A stretch of DNA of 64,000 bases from Pacificimonas pallii (GCF_019204005.1 NZ_JAGSPA010000001.1:930001-994000), one strand, 5' to 3'. Counted from the first letter of the stretch, positions 25,398-35,264 are shown. Program-made: numbers and translations. The notes: generated from the sequence alone by a model not told the origin.

Positions 25398-25889
25398 ATG
25401 CTGATTCTCGGTGTCGATCCGTCCCTGACCGCGACGGGTTGGGGCGTGATCCGGATGGAGGGCAGCCGCCTTGGCCATATAGCGAACGGGACCATCAAAG
25501 TGCCTGCGAAACTCGCCATGCCTGTGCGGTTGTCGATGCTGTTTGCCGATGTGTCGGCCATCATCCGCGCGCACGAGCCGGACGATGCCGCGATGGAAGA
25601 GGTTTTCACGAACAAAAACCCGCAATCGACCCTGAAACTGGGGCAGGCACGAGGCGCGGTCATGGCCGCGCTGGGGGCGGGCGGGCTCGACGTGGCCGAA
25701 TATGCGCCGCGCCTGATCAAGAAAGCCGTCGCGGGGACGGGCACCGCGGAAAAGCGGCAGGTGCAGGCCATGGTCGAACGGCTATTGCCGGGGGCACGCC
25801 CGGACAGTCTCGACGCGTCCGACGCATTGGCCGTCGCCATCGCCCATGCGGGGATGGCGGGGCGCAATAGGATGATGGAGGGACTATGA
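25398..25889 (+). CDS. ruvC: Crossover junction endodeoxyribonuclease RuvC
   Basis: Holliday-junction resolvase, 163 residues, acting with the RuvAB motor. Catalytic acidic residues are visible: Asp in GVDPSLTATGWG, Glu in MEEVFTNKNPQSTLKLGQ, and the aspartates of SLDASDALAVAIAHA. ATG at 25398 has GGGAGG nine bases upstream. The stop codon overlaps the ruvA start (ATGA). Confidence 0.96.
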   Translation: MLILGVDPSLTATGWGVIRMEGSRLGHIANGTIKVPAKLAMPVRLSMLFADVSAIIRAHEPDDAAMEEVFTNKNPQSTLKLGQARGAVMAALGAGGLDVAEYAPRLIKKAVAGTGTAEKRQVQAMVERLLPGARPDSLDASDALAVAIAHAGMAGRNRMMEGL

Positions 25890-26500
25890 TCGCAAAGCTG
25901 ACGGGAATCGTCGACACGCTGACTGCGGACAGCGTCATCCTTGACGTAAATGGGGTCGGATATCTGGTCAGCGCGTCCAGCCGGACCATCGACGAGCTGG
26001 CCCACGGCCATGCGGCCGCGCTGCTGATCGAAACGGTGATCCGTGAAGACGCGTTCCAGCTATACGGCTTCCGGGATGCGGACGAGCAGGGCTGGTTCCG
26101 GCTGTTGACGGGGGTGCAGGGCGTCGGTGCCCGCGTCGGCCTGGCGATCCTGTCGACGCTTGGTCCCGGCGAATTGCAGGCGGCCATTGCGAATGGCGAC
26201 AAGGCCATGGTTGCGCGCACGCCGGGCGTTGGCCCGAAACTGGCGCAGCGGCTGGTGAGCGAACTGGCCGACAAGGTGGTGCCCGGTATGGGAGTGACCG
26301 CGGGCGCGGCGAACCTGCCGGGTGGCGGCGGGGCGGCCGCCGCCGGGTCTGCCGCAGCGGAGGCACAGTCGGCGCTGCTCAATCTGGGCTTCAAGCCCGC
26401 GCAGGCGGCGAAGGTCGTGGCGGCGGCCGTTGAGGAGCTGGGGGCCGACGCGGCGGTGGAAGCGATTGTCGGCCTGGCGCTGAAAAAGGCGGCGCGGTAG
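25886..26500 (+). CDS. ruvA: Holliday junction DNA helicase RuvA
   Basis: Tetrameric junction-binding subunit (204 residues) that loads the RuvB motor. The N-terminal OB domain begins MIAKLTGIVDTL; the two helix-hairpin-helix motifs read LTGVQGVGARVGLAIL and RTPGVGPKLAQRLVSEL; a glycine/alanine linker leads to the C-terminal RuvB-interacting domain (ALLNLGFKPAQAAKVV). ruvB does not follow here: the next gene is on the opposite strand. Confidence 0.96.
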   Translation: MIAKLTGIVDTLTADSVILDVNGVGYLVSASSRTIDELAHGHAAALLIETVIREDAFQLYGFRDADEQGWFRLLTGVQGVGARVGLAILSTLGPGELQAAIANGDKAMVARTPGVGPKLAQRLVSELADKVVPGMGVTAGAANLPGGGGAAAAGSAAAEAQSALLNLGFKPAQAAKVVAAAVEELGADAAVEAIVGLALKKAAR

Positions 26501-26501
26501 C

Positions 26502-26545
26502 GGGAAAGCAATTTCCCAATTCCCGATCATCCTGAGCGCATCAAG
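26502..26545 (+). repeat. Short hairpin and lone repeat arm after ruvA
   Basis: GGGAAA-GCAA-TTTCCC (26502-26517) forms a small hairpin just after the ruvA stop. Next to it, GATCATCCTGAGCGCATC (from 26525) resembles a single degenerate arm of the dispersed inverted repeat seen at 39334. A weak terminator is possible. Confidence 0.4.
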
Positions 26546-26611
26546 TGAGCGGCATCCAGATATCTGCGTTCCCCACCGGCGCGATGAAAAAAGGGGCAGC
26601 GCTACACCCGT

Positions 26612-27610
26612 CTAAGCCGCCTCCGCCTGTGACAGAGACGTGCGCACCTCCGCCGCAATCTCACAGCTTTTCACGCGCTTCTCGAAATCATGTACGTTCC
26701 CGGCCAGGATCAGTTCATCCGGCTGATGCTCGGCCATGAAGATCGACAGGGCCTTGGCCACCGTGTCCGGGCCGCCAATGGCGCTGGCCGACAGAGTGGC
26801 TGCCAGCCGGGCACGCGCGTCGGCGGGCAGATCCTTTTCATAGCCCTCAATGGGCTTTGGCAGGCGGCCGGGCCTGCCGCGCGCCATGTTGACGAAGGCC
26901 TGCAAAAGCGACGTTGCCAGATATTGCGCTTCTTCGTCAGTGTCCGCCGCGATCACGTTCATCGCGAGCATGACATAGGGGCGCTTCAGCCGCGCGGAGG
27001 GCTGGAAGCGTTCGCGATAGATACGGATCGCCTCCACCATGTGCGCAGGCGCGAAATGGCTGGCAAAGGCATAAGGCAGGCCGAAATGAGCCGCGACCTG
27101 CGCGCCGTACAGGCTGGAGCCCAGCATCCATATGGGCACGTCCGCGCCGTCACCCGGGACGGCAGTGACAGGGCCCGTGCCCGCGAAATAGGACATCAGC
27201 TCTGCGACATCGTCCGGGAAGCGTTCGGCGGCGGCATGAAGATCGCGCTTCATCGCGCTGGCGACCACACCGTCCGATCCAGGCGCGCGGCCCAGGCCGA
27301 GGTCGATGCGACCGGGGTACATGGCGTCCAGCGTGCCGAACTGTTCCGCGATCAGCAGCGGCGCGTGATTGGGCAGCATGATGCCGCCCGCGCCGACGCG
27401 GATGCGCCGCGTCGCCCCCGCGACATGGCCGATCACGACGGATGTCGCCGCGCTCGCAATGCCCGCCATGCCGTGATGCTCGGCCAGCCAGTAGCGATGA
27501 TAGCCGCACGCCTCGGCGGTCTGTGCCAGCCGCACGGAATTGGCAAACGCGGTCGGGGCATCGCTGCCCTCGACAATGGGCGACAGGTCGAGGACCGAAA
27601 ACGGGATCAT
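26612..27610 (-). CDS. LLM class flavin-dependent oxidoreductase
   Basis: A 332-residue bacterial luciferase-like (LLM) monooxygenase. Diagnostic segments: [13 protein letters not shown] near residue 35, [39 protein letters not shown] and [26 protein letters not shown] (quoted in two parts of the same region). It would use reduced FMN or F420-like flavin from a partner reductase; the substrate is unknown. Its ATG overlaps the dapB stop codon (ATGA), so it is probably co-expressed with dapB. Confidence 0.9.
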   Translation of the reverse strand: MIPFSVLDLSPIVEGSDAPTAFANSVRLAQTAEACGYHRYWLAEHHGMAGIASAATSVVIGHVAGATRRIRVGAGGIMLPNHAPLLIAEQFGTLDAMYPGRIDLGLGRAPGSDGVVASAMKRDLHAAAERFPDDVAELMSYFAGTGPVTAVPGDGADVPIWMLGSSLYGAQVAAHFGLPYAFASHFAPAHMVEAIRIYRERFQPSARLKRPYVMLAMNVIAADTDEEAQYLATSLLQAFVNMARGRPGRLPKPIEGYEKDLPADARARLAATLSASAIGGPDTVAKALSIFMAEHQPDELILAGNVHDFEKRVKSCEIAAEVRTSLSQAEAA

Positions 27611-28389
27611 AGCCCGAGCACGTCCTTCATCGTGTAAAGTCCGGCGGGTTTGCCAGTGAGCCAGCGCGCCGCGCGAACGGCGCCGCGGGCAAATGTCTCG
27701 CGTGATTCGGCCTTGTGGGAAAGGACCATGCGCTCGCCCTCTGCGGCGAAGATCACGTCATGATCGCCCGCGACGGAGCCGCCGCGCAGGCTGGCCATAC
27801 CGATCGCGCCGGTCCTGCGCTGGCTATCCGGCCCGTCGCGTCCCCGCTCGGCCAGACTGGCGAGCGGCGATCCGCGCCCCTTCGCGGCGGCCTCGGCCAG
27901 CAGCAGCGCGGTCCCCGACGGCGCATCGACCTTGTGCCTGTGATGCATTTCGACGACCTCGATGTCCCAGTCGGTGTCGAGCGCGGCGGCGGCCTTCATC
28001 ACCAGCGCGGCCAGCATATTGACGCCCAGGCTGGTATTCGCCGTCTGCAGCACGGCGATATCGCGAGACGCCTGATCGATGGTTTCAAGATGCGCGCCGG
28101 TCAGTCCGGTGGTGCCGATCACGAGCGCGCATTTTGCGCCCAGCGCGGCATCGAGATTGCTTTTCAGGGCATCGGGCGTGGTGAAATCGACAAGCACGTC
28201 GCTGTTATGCGCCACCGCCGATGGATTGCCGCAAATCGTCATGGTGCCGCCCAGTGATTCGCCAAGGCAGGGATGGCCCGGACGTTCCGCCGCGCCGCCG
28301 ATGGTGACGCCGTCACTGGCGCGCACGGCCTCGATGATCGCACGGCCCATACGTCCGCCTGCACCCAATATGCCGATGCGGCTTGTCAT
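27607..28389 (-). CDS. dapB: 4-hydroxy-tetrahydrodipicolinate reductase
   Basis: Lysine/diaminopimelate pathway enzyme, 260 residues. NAD(P)-binding [15 protein letters not shown] at the N-terminus, [21 protein letters not shown], and the catalytic segment [18 protein letters not shown] are all present. ATG at 28389 is preceded by AGGAG eleven bases upstream; a GTG at 28401 is too close to that site. The downstream LLM gene overlaps by four bases. Confidence 0.96.
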   Translation of the reverse strand: MTSRIGILGAGGRMGRAIIEAVRASDGVTIGGAAERPGHPCLGESLGGTMTICGNPSAVAHNSDVLVDFTTPDALKSNLDAALGAKCALVIGTTGLTGAHLETIDQASRDIAVLQTANTSLGVNMLAALVMKAAAALDTDWDIEVVEMHHRHKVDAPSGTALLLAEAAAKGRGSPLASLAERGRDGPDSQRRTGAIGMASLRGGSVAGDHDVIFAAEGERMVLSHKAESRETFARGAVRAARWLTGKPAGLYTMKDVLGL

Positions 28390-28442
28390 CTCGCTATGCA
28401 CTCCTCATCACATGCCCAGCGAGGAAGATGGAGCAGCAGGGC

Positions 28443-29147
28443 ATGACTGGCAAGCCGCGAAACATCGTCATCCTGACAGGCGCGGGCGTGTCGGCCGAAT
28501 CCGGCATTGCGACGTTCCGCGGACCGGACGGTCTTTGGGAGGGGCACAGGGTGGAAGATGTCGCCACCCCGGACGCCTTCAGGCGCGACCCCGATCTGGT
28601 GCTGCGTTTCTATGACCTCAGACGTGCCGCATTGGCCGATGTGCATCCGAATCCCGCCCATGAAGCGCTCGCGGAGCTGGACAGCGCATGGGACGGCGAA
28701 CTGCTTCTTATCACGCAGAATGTCGACGATCTGCACGACCGTGCCGGTACGGCGCGCATGGTGCATATGCATGGCGAACTGACCCGGGCTTTCTGCCGGA
28801 TTTGCCAGGAACGGCAGGATGCGCCGCCAGAGATGCGGTCCGGCACGGTCTGCGCCTCGTGCGGCGCCGAGAATACGCTGCGCCCGGACATCGTCTGGTT
28901 CGGGGAGATGCCGTATCACATGGCGCGGATCGACAGCGCGCTGTCATCCGCGGACCTGTTCGTCTCCATCGGAACGTCCGGCGCGGTCTATCCCGCCGCC
29001 GGTTTCGTGCGAGAGGCGGCCGCCAATGGCGCCCGCACACTGGAGCTCAATCTGGAGCCAAGTGAGGGGACCATGTTCTTTGACGAGGCGCGGCACGGAC
29101 CTGCGGGCACGCTGGTGCCGGCGTGGGTGAAGGAACTTCTGGGCTAG
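28443..29147 (+). CDS. cobB: NAD-dependent protein deacylase, sirtuin (CobB)
   Basis: A 234-residue Sir2-family enzyme removing acyl groups from lysines with NAD. Motifs: LTGAGVSAESGIATFRG, TQNVDDLHDRAG, catalytic His in HMHGEL, and zinc cysteines in CRICQER and CASCGAEN. FYDLRRA contains the Tyr-x-x-Arg pair that class III sirtuins use to bind succinyl-lysine, so desuccinylation is likely as well as deacetylation. ATG at 28443 has GGAG ten bases upstream; an ATG at 28428 is possible. Divergent from dapB. Confidence 0.92.
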   Translation: MTGKPRNIVILTGAGVSAESGIATFRGPDGLWEGHRVEDVATPDAFRRDPDLVLRFYDLRRAALADVHPNPAHEALAELDSAWDGELLLITQNVDDLHDRAGTARMVHMHGELTRAFCRICQERQDAPPEMRSGTVCASCGAENTLRPDIVWFGEMPYHMARIDSALSSADLFVSIGTSGAVYPAAGFVREAAANGARTLELNLEPSEGTMFFDEARHGPAGTLVPAWVKELLG

Positions 29148-29204
29148 AACGGCGCGGCCAGATTCATGGAGGTCGGCCGGGCGGGCCAGCCGCCCGCGCG
29201 AAAG

Positions 29205-29231
29205 CGGGAAGCGGAACATGCCCGCTTCCCG
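29205..29231 (-). terminator. Intrinsic terminator after rplS
   Basis: A perfect 10-bp stem (CGGGAAGCGG 29205-29214, CCGCTTCCCG 29222-29231) with a 7-base loop, followed on the minus strand by GCTTTC. It lies 7 bases past the rplS stop codon, at the end of the seven-gene ribosomal operon. Confidence 0.75.
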
Positions 29232-29237
29232 GCAGAA

Positions 29238-29657
29238 TTATTCCGCGTCGGTCTTTGCCGGCACCTTGGCAGCGGCGGCCTCGGCGGCTTTCTTCGGGTC
29301 ATAGCGACGCTCGGCGATGCGCGCCGACTTACCGCTGCGGCCACGCAGATAGTAAAGTTTCGCACGGCGGACGACGCCGCGGCGCTTCAGTTCGATGGAA
29401 TCGACATTGGGGCCGTAGAGCGGGAAGACGCGCTCGACGCCCTCACCGAACGACACTTTGCGCATCGTGAAATTGGAATTGATACCACGGTTCGAGCGCG
29501 CAATGCAGACGCCCTCGAAAAACTGGATGCGCTTGCGCTCACCCTCGACGACACGGACGCCGACGCGCAGCGTGTCACCGGCGCGGAAGTCCGGAATGTC
29601 TTTCTTCGCCGCATGTTTTTCAACCTGCTCGGCATTGATCTTCTGGATGAGATTCAT
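29238..29657 (-). CDS. rplS: 50S ribosomal protein L19
   Basis: Ribosomal protein bL19, 139 residues, at the 30S-50S interface. [52 protein letters not shown] and the C-terminal [18 protein letters not shown] are characteristic. It carries an extra alanine-rich tail ([18 protein letters not shown]), as in relatives. Last gene of the operon; it begins one base after the trmD stop codon. Confidence 0.97.
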   Translation of the reverse strand: MNLIQKINAEQVEKHAAKKDIPDFRAGDTLRVGVRVVEGERKRIQFFEGVCIARSNRGINSNFTMRKVSFGEGVERVFPLYGPNVDSIELKRRGVVRRAKLYYLRGRSGKSARIAERRYDPKKAAEAAAAKVPAKTDAE

Positions 29658-29658
29658 C

Positions 29659-30399
29659 TCATTTCTCTTTCGTCTCACGCCGCTCACCAGAGGGCGACTG
29701 AACCTGAGCATCACCATGACGCTCCCATAGGTCCGGCCGCCTTAGCCGTGTCATTTCGCGGGAACGTTCAAGACGCCACGCCGCGATGCGCGCATGATCC
29801 CCCGATCGCAGCACTTCAGGGATCGTGCGCCCTTCCCACTCCTGTGGTCGGGTGTAGTGCGGATATTCGAGGAGACCCGATTCGAACGATTCGTCCTCGC
29901 CGCTCAAGCTCGCGCCCATTACTCCGGGGAGAAGGCGGATGCAAGCATCGAGGAGAACCATCGCGCCCAGTTCGCCGCCGGAAAGGATATAGTCGCCAAT
30001 GCTTACCTCTTCGATGGCGCGTGCATCCAAAAGACGCTGATCGACGCCCTCGAACCGGCCGCACAGGATGGTGGCACCCGGACCGGCAGCAAGATCCCGT
30101 ACGCGGGCCTGTGTCAGCGGCTTTCCGCGCGGCGACATATAGAGCATCGGTGCGCCCGGCTGCGCGGTCACCGCATGATCGACCGCCCGCCCAAGCACAT
30201 CTGCACGCAGCACCATGCCCGCGCCCCCGCCGGCGGGGGTATCGTCGACGCTGCGGTGCCTATCGTCTGCGAAGTCGCGGATCTGGACGGTGTCTAGCGA
30301 CCAGATCCCCTCGTCCCGCGCGCGCCCCGCGAGCGAGGTGCCGAGCGGGCCGGGAAACATGTCCGGATAGAGGGTCAGGACCTGGGCGTGAAAGCTCAC
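29659..30399 (-). CDS. trmD: tRNA (guanine-37-N1)-methyltransferase
   Basis: SPOUT-class enzyme (246 residues) that methylates G37 of tRNAs to prevent frameshifting. [16 protein letters not shown] at the N-terminus, [13 protein letters not shown], and the trefoil-knot SAM site [17 protein letters not shown] are intact, as is [11 protein letters not shown]. It starts with GTG at 30399, overlapping the rimK stop codon by GTGA. The C-terminal tail is polar and short. Confidence 0.96.
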   Translation of the reverse strand: MSFHAQVLTLYPDMFPGPLGTSLAGRARDEGIWSLDTVQIRDFADDRHRSVDDTPAGGGAGMVLRADVLGRAVDHAVTAQPGAPMLYMSPRGKPLTQARVRDLAAGPGATILCGRFEGVDQRLLDARAIEEVSIGDYILSGGELGAMVLLDACIRLLPGVMGASLSGEDESFESGLLEYPHYTRPQEWEGRTIPEVLRSGDHARIAAWRLERSREMTRLRRPDLWERHGDAQVQSPSGERRETKEK

Positions 30400-31301
30400 C
30401 CGGTGCCCTTGGTCTTCGTCTTGTGCGGCTTTGCGTGGGTTTCGATGTGCTGGATGATCATCCCGGCGATGTCCTTGCCGGTCGCGCCTTCCATGCCTTC
30501 GAGGCCGGGGGAGGAATTCACTTCCATGATGACCGGGCCGTGGTTCGAACGCAGCATATCGACGCCGCAGACGTTGAGGCCCATCTTCGCGGCGGCGCGG
30601 ACGGCGGTGGAGCGTTCCTCGGGCGTGATCTTGACGGTCGCCGCGCTGCCGCCGCGATGCAGGTTGGAGCGGAAATCCCCCTCCGCGCCGGTGCGCTTCA
30701 TGGTCCCGACGACCTTGCCGCCGACGACGAAGGCGCGAATGTCGGTGGAGCCGGCCTCCTTGATGAACTCCTGCACCAGGATGTTGACGTTCGCGCCGCG
30801 AAACGCCTCGATCACCGAACGTGCGGAGCGCTCGGTGTCGCCAAGGACGACGCCGATGCCCTGCGTGCCCTCAAGGAGTTTGATGACAACAGGTGCGCCG
30901 CCCGCGATCTTGAGCACCTCATCGGTCGCCTTCGGGTCATGCGCAAAGGCGGTGACGGGAAGGCCGAGACCCGCGCGCGCCAGGATCTGCATGGAACGCA
31001 GCTTGTCACGGCTGCGGCCGATGGCGACGCTTTCGTTCAGGGGCCAGACGCCCATCATCTCGAACTGACGCAGCACGGCGAGGCCATATTGCGTGATCGA
31101 CGCGCCGATGCGCGGGATGATGGCGTCATAGCCTGTAAGCTTCTGCCCGTTGTAAAACGCTTCCGGCCGATGCGAGGTGATGTTCATGTAGACGCGCAAC
31201 GTGTTGACAATATCGAGCGTGTGGCCGCGCGCCTCGGCCGCCTCGACCAGCCGCTTGTGCGAATAAAGGTTCGGATTACGGGCGAGCATGAGGAGTTTCA
31301 T
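30396..31301 (-). CDS. rimK: RimK-type ATP-grasp glutamate ligase
   Basis: RimK adds glutamates to the C-terminus of ribosomal protein S6. The 301-residue protein begins [18 protein letters not shown] and has the ATP-grasp features [33 protein letters not shown] and [20 protein letters not shown] (metal-binding Asp, Glu and Asn). The end ([13 protein letters not shown]) is basic. The gene is sandwiched between rimB and trmD with 4-base overlaps on both sides, placing it inside a ribosome-maturation operon. Confidence 0.93.
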   Translation of the reverse strand: MKLLMLARNPNLYSHKRLVEAAEARGHTLDIVNTLRVYMNITSHRPEAFYNGQKLTGYDAIIPRIGASITQYGLAVLRQFEMMGVWPLNESVAIGRSRDKLRSMQILARAGLGLPVTAFAHDPKATDEVLKIAGGAPVVIKLLEGTQGIGVVLGDTERSARSVIEAFRGANVNILVQEFIKEAGSTDIRAFVVGGKVVGTMKRTGAEGDFRSNLHRGGSAATVKITPEERSTAVRAAAKMGLNVCGVDMLRSNHGPVIMEVNSSPGLEGMEGATGKDIAGMIIQHIETHAKPHKTKTKGTG

Positions 31302-31771
31302 TTTGATACTTCCTTTGTAGGTCCGCCGCCCTGCACCCAGGATTTCGCGACATCGACATTATATCGTCTGAGAAGGGCCGTGCGCCCCACCAGCATGGCA
31401 TAGCCCATCTGGCCGCGATTCGTGAGTGTTACTTCGGCGGAGAAGATTCGGCTGCCGATTTTCATTTTTGTGTGGATGTAGAAGCGTCTCTGCGCTTCGC
31501 CGTTGGAACTGGTCACTTTCTTGACGCCCGCCAGCGGTGCCTCCACCCGGTGCTCCGGGCGCCCCTTTCTGGCGGGAACCGTGAAACGCACCCAGTCTTC
31601 GCCGCCAACGTCATAGTGATGGAGGTTGGTGGCATGCAGCGCACTCGTGCGCGCGCCCGTGTCGATCTTCGCGCGCACGAACGGGATGTCCAGATCGGGA
31701 AAGCCGACATATTCGCGCCAGCCCACGAGCGCGCGCGGTGTCTTCGCGCGAATCTTTTTCGATGTGATCAT
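31298..31771 (-). CDS. rimB: RimB-like retropepsin-fold protease
   Basis: A 157-residue member of the RimB/ATP-dependent zinc protease-like family (retropepsin fold), partner of RimK. The active-site Asp lies in [16 protein letters not shown], with [18 protein letters not shown] near the C-terminus forming the flap-side conserved segment. ATG at 31771 gives the usual start ([20 protein letters not shown]). In Pseudomonas, RimA and RimB modulate RimK; no rimA-like gene is visible here. The stop overlaps rimK. Confidence 0.85.
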   Translation of the reverse strand: MITSKKIRAKTPRALVGWREYVGFPDLDIPFVRAKIDTGARTSALHATNLHHYDVGGEDWVRFTVPARKGRPEHRVEAPLAGVKKVTSSNGEAQRRFYIHTKMKIGSRIFSAEVTLTNRGQMGYAMLVGRTALLRRYNVDVAKSWVQGGGPTKEVSK

Positions 31772-31800
31772 GCGGAACTCATAATCGACTTGGGGACCGC

Positions 31801-31819
31801 GTGACAGATGATCTGTCAC
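31801..31819. promoter_or_regulatory. Perfect palindrome upstream of rimB
   Basis: GTGACAGATGATCTGTCAC is a 19-base perfect dyad with a single central base, in the 79-bp gap between rimM and rimB. It has the shape of a repressor operator; as RNA it would make a 7-bp hairpin without a T-run. It may mark an internal promoter for rimB-rimK-trmD-rplS. Confidence 0.5.
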
Positions 31820-31850
31820 GCACGTCGCGGCGGCGACAGGCTCCGCGCAA

Positions 31851-32360
31851 TCAGGGCCGGTCCGCCTCGTCCAGATAGTCCGGATCCACCGTGACATTGT
31901 CGCCAAATATGGGGACGGTATCGGCGTTGAAGGCGAGCATGAAGCGTTTGCCGTCCGGCTTCTCGATATCGAGAATATCGCCCGCACCGTAATTTTCGAC
32001 GGCGTGAATGTGGCCGACCAGCCGGCCATCGGGCGTCCCGACGCTGCGGCCGATCAGGTCTGCGGCATAGACCTCCCCCTCGCCGGGTTCGGGGAGGCGG
32101 TCGCGGTCGACGGTCAGACGCGTACCTTTCAGGGCTTCGGCGGCCGTGCGGTCGTGGATTTCCTTGAACCTCGCGACAAAGGACTTGCCCGCGCGCTTCA
32201 TGCTGGTGAGCGTGAGCGTGCGGCCGCCCGCATCGTAGGTTTTGAACGCGGCAAAGCTGTCCTCGCTGTCGGCGAAGAGTTTGAGGCGGACTTCACCCGA
32301 AATGCCATGCGCGCCGATAATGGCGGCAAGGAGAACGGCATTGGAATTATCCTCGATCAT
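31851..32360 (-). CDS. rimM: Ribosome maturation factor RimM
   Basis: A 169-residue 30S assembly factor that binds S19. N-terminal LLAAIIGAHGISGEVRLKLF and the PRC-barrel segment GEVYAADLIGRSVGTPDGRLVG followed by YGAGDILDIEKPDGKRFML (quoted in parts) are typical. ATG at 32360 is preceded by AAGGA at eight bases. It sits in the standard place after rpsP, although the next gene is rimB rather than trmD. Confidence 0.95.
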   Translation of the reverse strand: MIEDNSNAVLLAAIIGAHGISGEVRLKLFADSEDSFAAFKTYDAGGRTLTLTSMKRAGKSFVARFKEIHDRTAAEALKGTRLTVDRDRLPEPGEGEVYAADLIGRSVGTPDGRLVGHIHAVENYGAGDILDIEKPDGKRFMLAFNADTVPIFGDNVTVDPDYLDEADRP

Positions 32361-32418
32361 GTCGCGCGTCCTTCGACCTGGTCCGGGATGGTTTCCTTCA
32401 GGCAATGCCGCCGCCCCC

Positions 32419-32452
32419 ACCTGTCATTCCGGTGGAGGCCGGAATGACAGGT
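32419..32452. repeat. GTCATTCCGG palindromic repeat
   Basis: A perfect 14-bp inverted repeat (ACCTGTCATTCCGG and CCGGAATGACAGGT) with a 6-base loop TGGAGG, between rpsP and rimM. It is the common GTCATTCCGG-type intergenic palindrome. T-residues follow only on the plus strand, so it is not a terminator for the operon, but it would form a strong mRNA hairpin between two co-transcribed genes. Confidence 0.8.
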
Positions 32453-32469
32453 TTTCTGGGTTGCCGGAA

Positions 32470-32943
32470 TTACTCAGCCTTCGCCGCGTCGTCCGCAGCC
32501 GCTTCTTCTGCGGGCGCGTCGGCAGCGGGGGCCTCTTCAGCGGCAGGCTCTTCAGCAGGGGTTTCCGCCGCGGCGGCGGCGGCTTCCTTGGCCGCTTCAT
32601 CGGCTTCGGCGGCCTTGGTGGCCTTTTCCTCAGCGCGTGCCTTGGCATTGGCACCCGGCTCACCCTTTTTCGGATTATTCTTCGCCTCGCGCTTCACCAG
32701 GCCTTCGGTTTCCAGAAAGCGCGCGACGCGGTCGGAAGGAACCGCGCCAACGGACAGCCAGTGCTTCGCACGCTCGACGTCGATTTTGACGCGCTCATCG
32801 CTGTCCTTGGGGAGGAGCGGGTTGTAGCTGCCGATACGCTCCAGATATTTGCCGTCACGCGGGGCGCGCTTGTCGGCGACGACAACGCGGTAAAAGGGGC
32901 GTTTCTTGGCGCCGCCACGGGAAAGACGAATTACTACTGCCAT
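32470..32943 (-). CDS. rpsP: 30S ribosomal protein S16, with long Ala/Glu-rich tail
   Basis: bS16, 157 residues. The first 80 residues are the conserved domain ([58 protein letters not shown]). The rest is a low-complexity tail rich in A, E, D, K and P (for example [18 protein letters not shown]), making the protein nearly twice the length of E. coli S16. Such tails occur in alphaproteobacteria. ATG at 32943 has AAGGAA six bases upstream. Confidence 0.96.
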   Translation of the reverse strand: MAVVIRLSRGGAKKRPFYRVVVADKRAPRDGKYLERIGSYNPLLPKDSDERVKIDVERAKHWLSVGAVPSDRVARFLETEGLVKREAKNNPKKGEPGANAKARAEEKATKAAEADEAAKEAAAAAAETPAEEPAAEEAPAADAPAEEAAADDAAKAE

Positions 32944-32974
32944 GTGATGTTCCTTCAATCTTAACTTGTTGTAT

Positions 32975-34393
<1,419 letters not shown>

Positions 34394-34413
34394 GTACCGT
34401 TTCTCCATTTTAT

Positions 34414-34494
34414 AAGGCGCAACGCAAAAAACGCCGGTGGGCGAAACCTCGCTGACCGGCGGCGCCCGTGGGCGTCGAATGTGCGTTTTGCCTT
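34414..34494 (-). promoter_or_regulatory. Structured leader with terminator hairpin before ffh
   Basis: On the minus strand, CGCCGGT (34461-34455) pairs with ACCGGCG (34438-34432), with an inner GCGA-GGTT-TCGC hairpin, followed by six T: an intrinsic-terminator shape about 30-35 bases before the start codon. An outer stem (AAGGC/GCCTT and AACGC/GCGTT, 34494-34483 with 34425-34414) closes the region. GGGCG (34473-34469 side) could instead pair with CGCCC inside the hairpin. Compatible with attenuation of the operon, not proven. Confidence 0.55.
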
Positions 34495-34511
34495 ACGTGA
34501 AAGCGGGGCTG

Positions 34512-34540
34512 CACATAGGGCGGGGCGTGGTTCGGGTCAA
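34512..34540 (-). promoter_or_regulatory. Putative sigma-70 promoter for the ffh operon
   Basis: On the minus strand TTGACC (34540-34535), a 17-base spacer and TATGTG (34517-34512). The predicted start near 34505 gives a leader of about 110 bases that includes the terminator-like hairpin. Confidence 0.5.
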
Positions 34541-34563
34541 GTTGCGATGGTCAGCCGCTTATC

Positions 34564-34604
34564 AAGAGCCCGCCCGCCGCAATGATGGCGGCGGGCGGGC
34601 TCTT
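34564..34604. terminator. Strong hairpin between the VOC and ffh genes
   Basis: A perfect 17-bp stem (AAGAGCCCGCCCGCCGC 34564-34580 with its complement 34588-34604) and a 7-base loop. T residues lie in the arms. It separates the VOC gene from the ffh promoter, probably ending transcription from the VOC side. The 336-bp gap here holds only this hairpin, the promoter and the leader. Confidence 0.7.
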
Positions 34605-34729
34605 AATCCATGATCTAGCGGCCACATTTCGCAGCTCACGGTCTGACCGCGGCATCCGCATGGCGAGCCCTGGGAGCGATCGACAGGAATGCTTGAGTCT
34701 GGGCCTGCGACACGATCAGCCTATTCTCT

Positions 34730-35116
34730 TCATGCACACGCATAGCTCACCACCTCATATTCAATGCCGTCGGCATCGTAGAAATAGAAGCGGCTGCCGG
34801 GGTCGTAGGTCTGGTGGCTTTCGGGGGTCAGGCCGTAATCCTTCACCCGTTGTTCCGCGGCGTCCAGATCGTCGACCAATATGCCGAGATGGTTGAGGCC
34901 GCCGGGGCTGTCATAGCAGCTGGGCCGCGCCAATGTGCCGCCGCGCGAGAACAGCGCGACGTAGCGGTCGTCGGTGCCGACATGAACGGAGCGGCCGTTT
35001 GTCATCGACGCGCCCGCCCAGCGGACGTGCCAGCCAAATATCGCTTCCAGCATTTTTGCCGTCCGGTCGGGATCGGTGACCGTGTAATTCACATGTTCGA
35101 AGAGGGCGGGTTTCAT
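34730..35116 (-). CDS. VOC (glyoxalase/dioxygenase-like) family protein, SoxR-controlled
   Basis: A 128-residue vicinal-oxygen-chelate protein of one beta-alpha-beta pair: FEHVNYTVTDPDRTAKMLEAIFGW at the front and LNHLGILVDDLDAAEQRV followed by RFYFYDADGIEYEVVSY at the back (quoted in parts). His and Glu in these segments are the usual metal ligands. ATG at 35116 has AAGGAAGG upstream. A SoxR operator overlaps its promoter, so it is likely induced by redox-cycling compounds and may modify or bind one of them. Confidence 0.85.
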   Translation of the reverse strand: MKPALFEHVNYTVTDPDRTAKMLEAIFGWHVRWAGASMTNGRSVHVGTDDRYVALFSRGGTLARPSCYDSPGGLNHLGILVDDLDAAEQRVKDYGLTPESHQTYDPGSRFYFYDADGIEYEVVSYACA

Positions 35117-35187
35117 GATGATGACCTTCCTTATTGATGCGATGTCCGGCGCTGCGTCGCACCCGGTACGCGGGATGAAGGTCGACA

Positions 35188-35218
35188 TGAATAATTCCTC
35201 AACTTAAGTTGAGGTCAA
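35188..35218 (-). promoter_or_regulatory. SoxR box and promoter
   Basis: The perfect dyad CCTCAACTTAAGTTGAGG (35197-35214) matches the known SoxR-box pattern CCTCAA...TTGAGG. On the minus strand it lies between -35 TTGACC (35218-35213) and -10 TATTCA (35193-35188) with a 19-base spacer, the over-long spacing used by MerR-family activators. It points to the VOC gene; soxR itself starts 47 bases away in the opposite direction. Confidence 0.9.
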
Positions 35219-35264
35219 GCTATTTTTTCACCTGAGTCATTTCTGCATTTTCGGAGACGCGCAT

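Noticed and set aside
25886..26500. Loss of ruvB after ruvA
   Set aside because: In many alphaproteobacteria ruvB is immediately downstream, but it may be anywhere on the chromosome; absence from the window is not evidence of loss.
29166..31403. Very long open frame on the plus strand opposite rplS-trmD-rimK
   Set aside because: It is the mirror of three certain minus-strand genes in high-GC DNA; its translation is arginine/histidine/alanine-rich and resembles no protein.
34414..34494. 4.5S/SRP RNA upstream of ffh
   Set aside because: The location is tempting, but the conserved SRP RNA core (GGUCAGG...GGAAGGAAGCAGCC-like) is not present; the structure is better read as a leader with a terminator.
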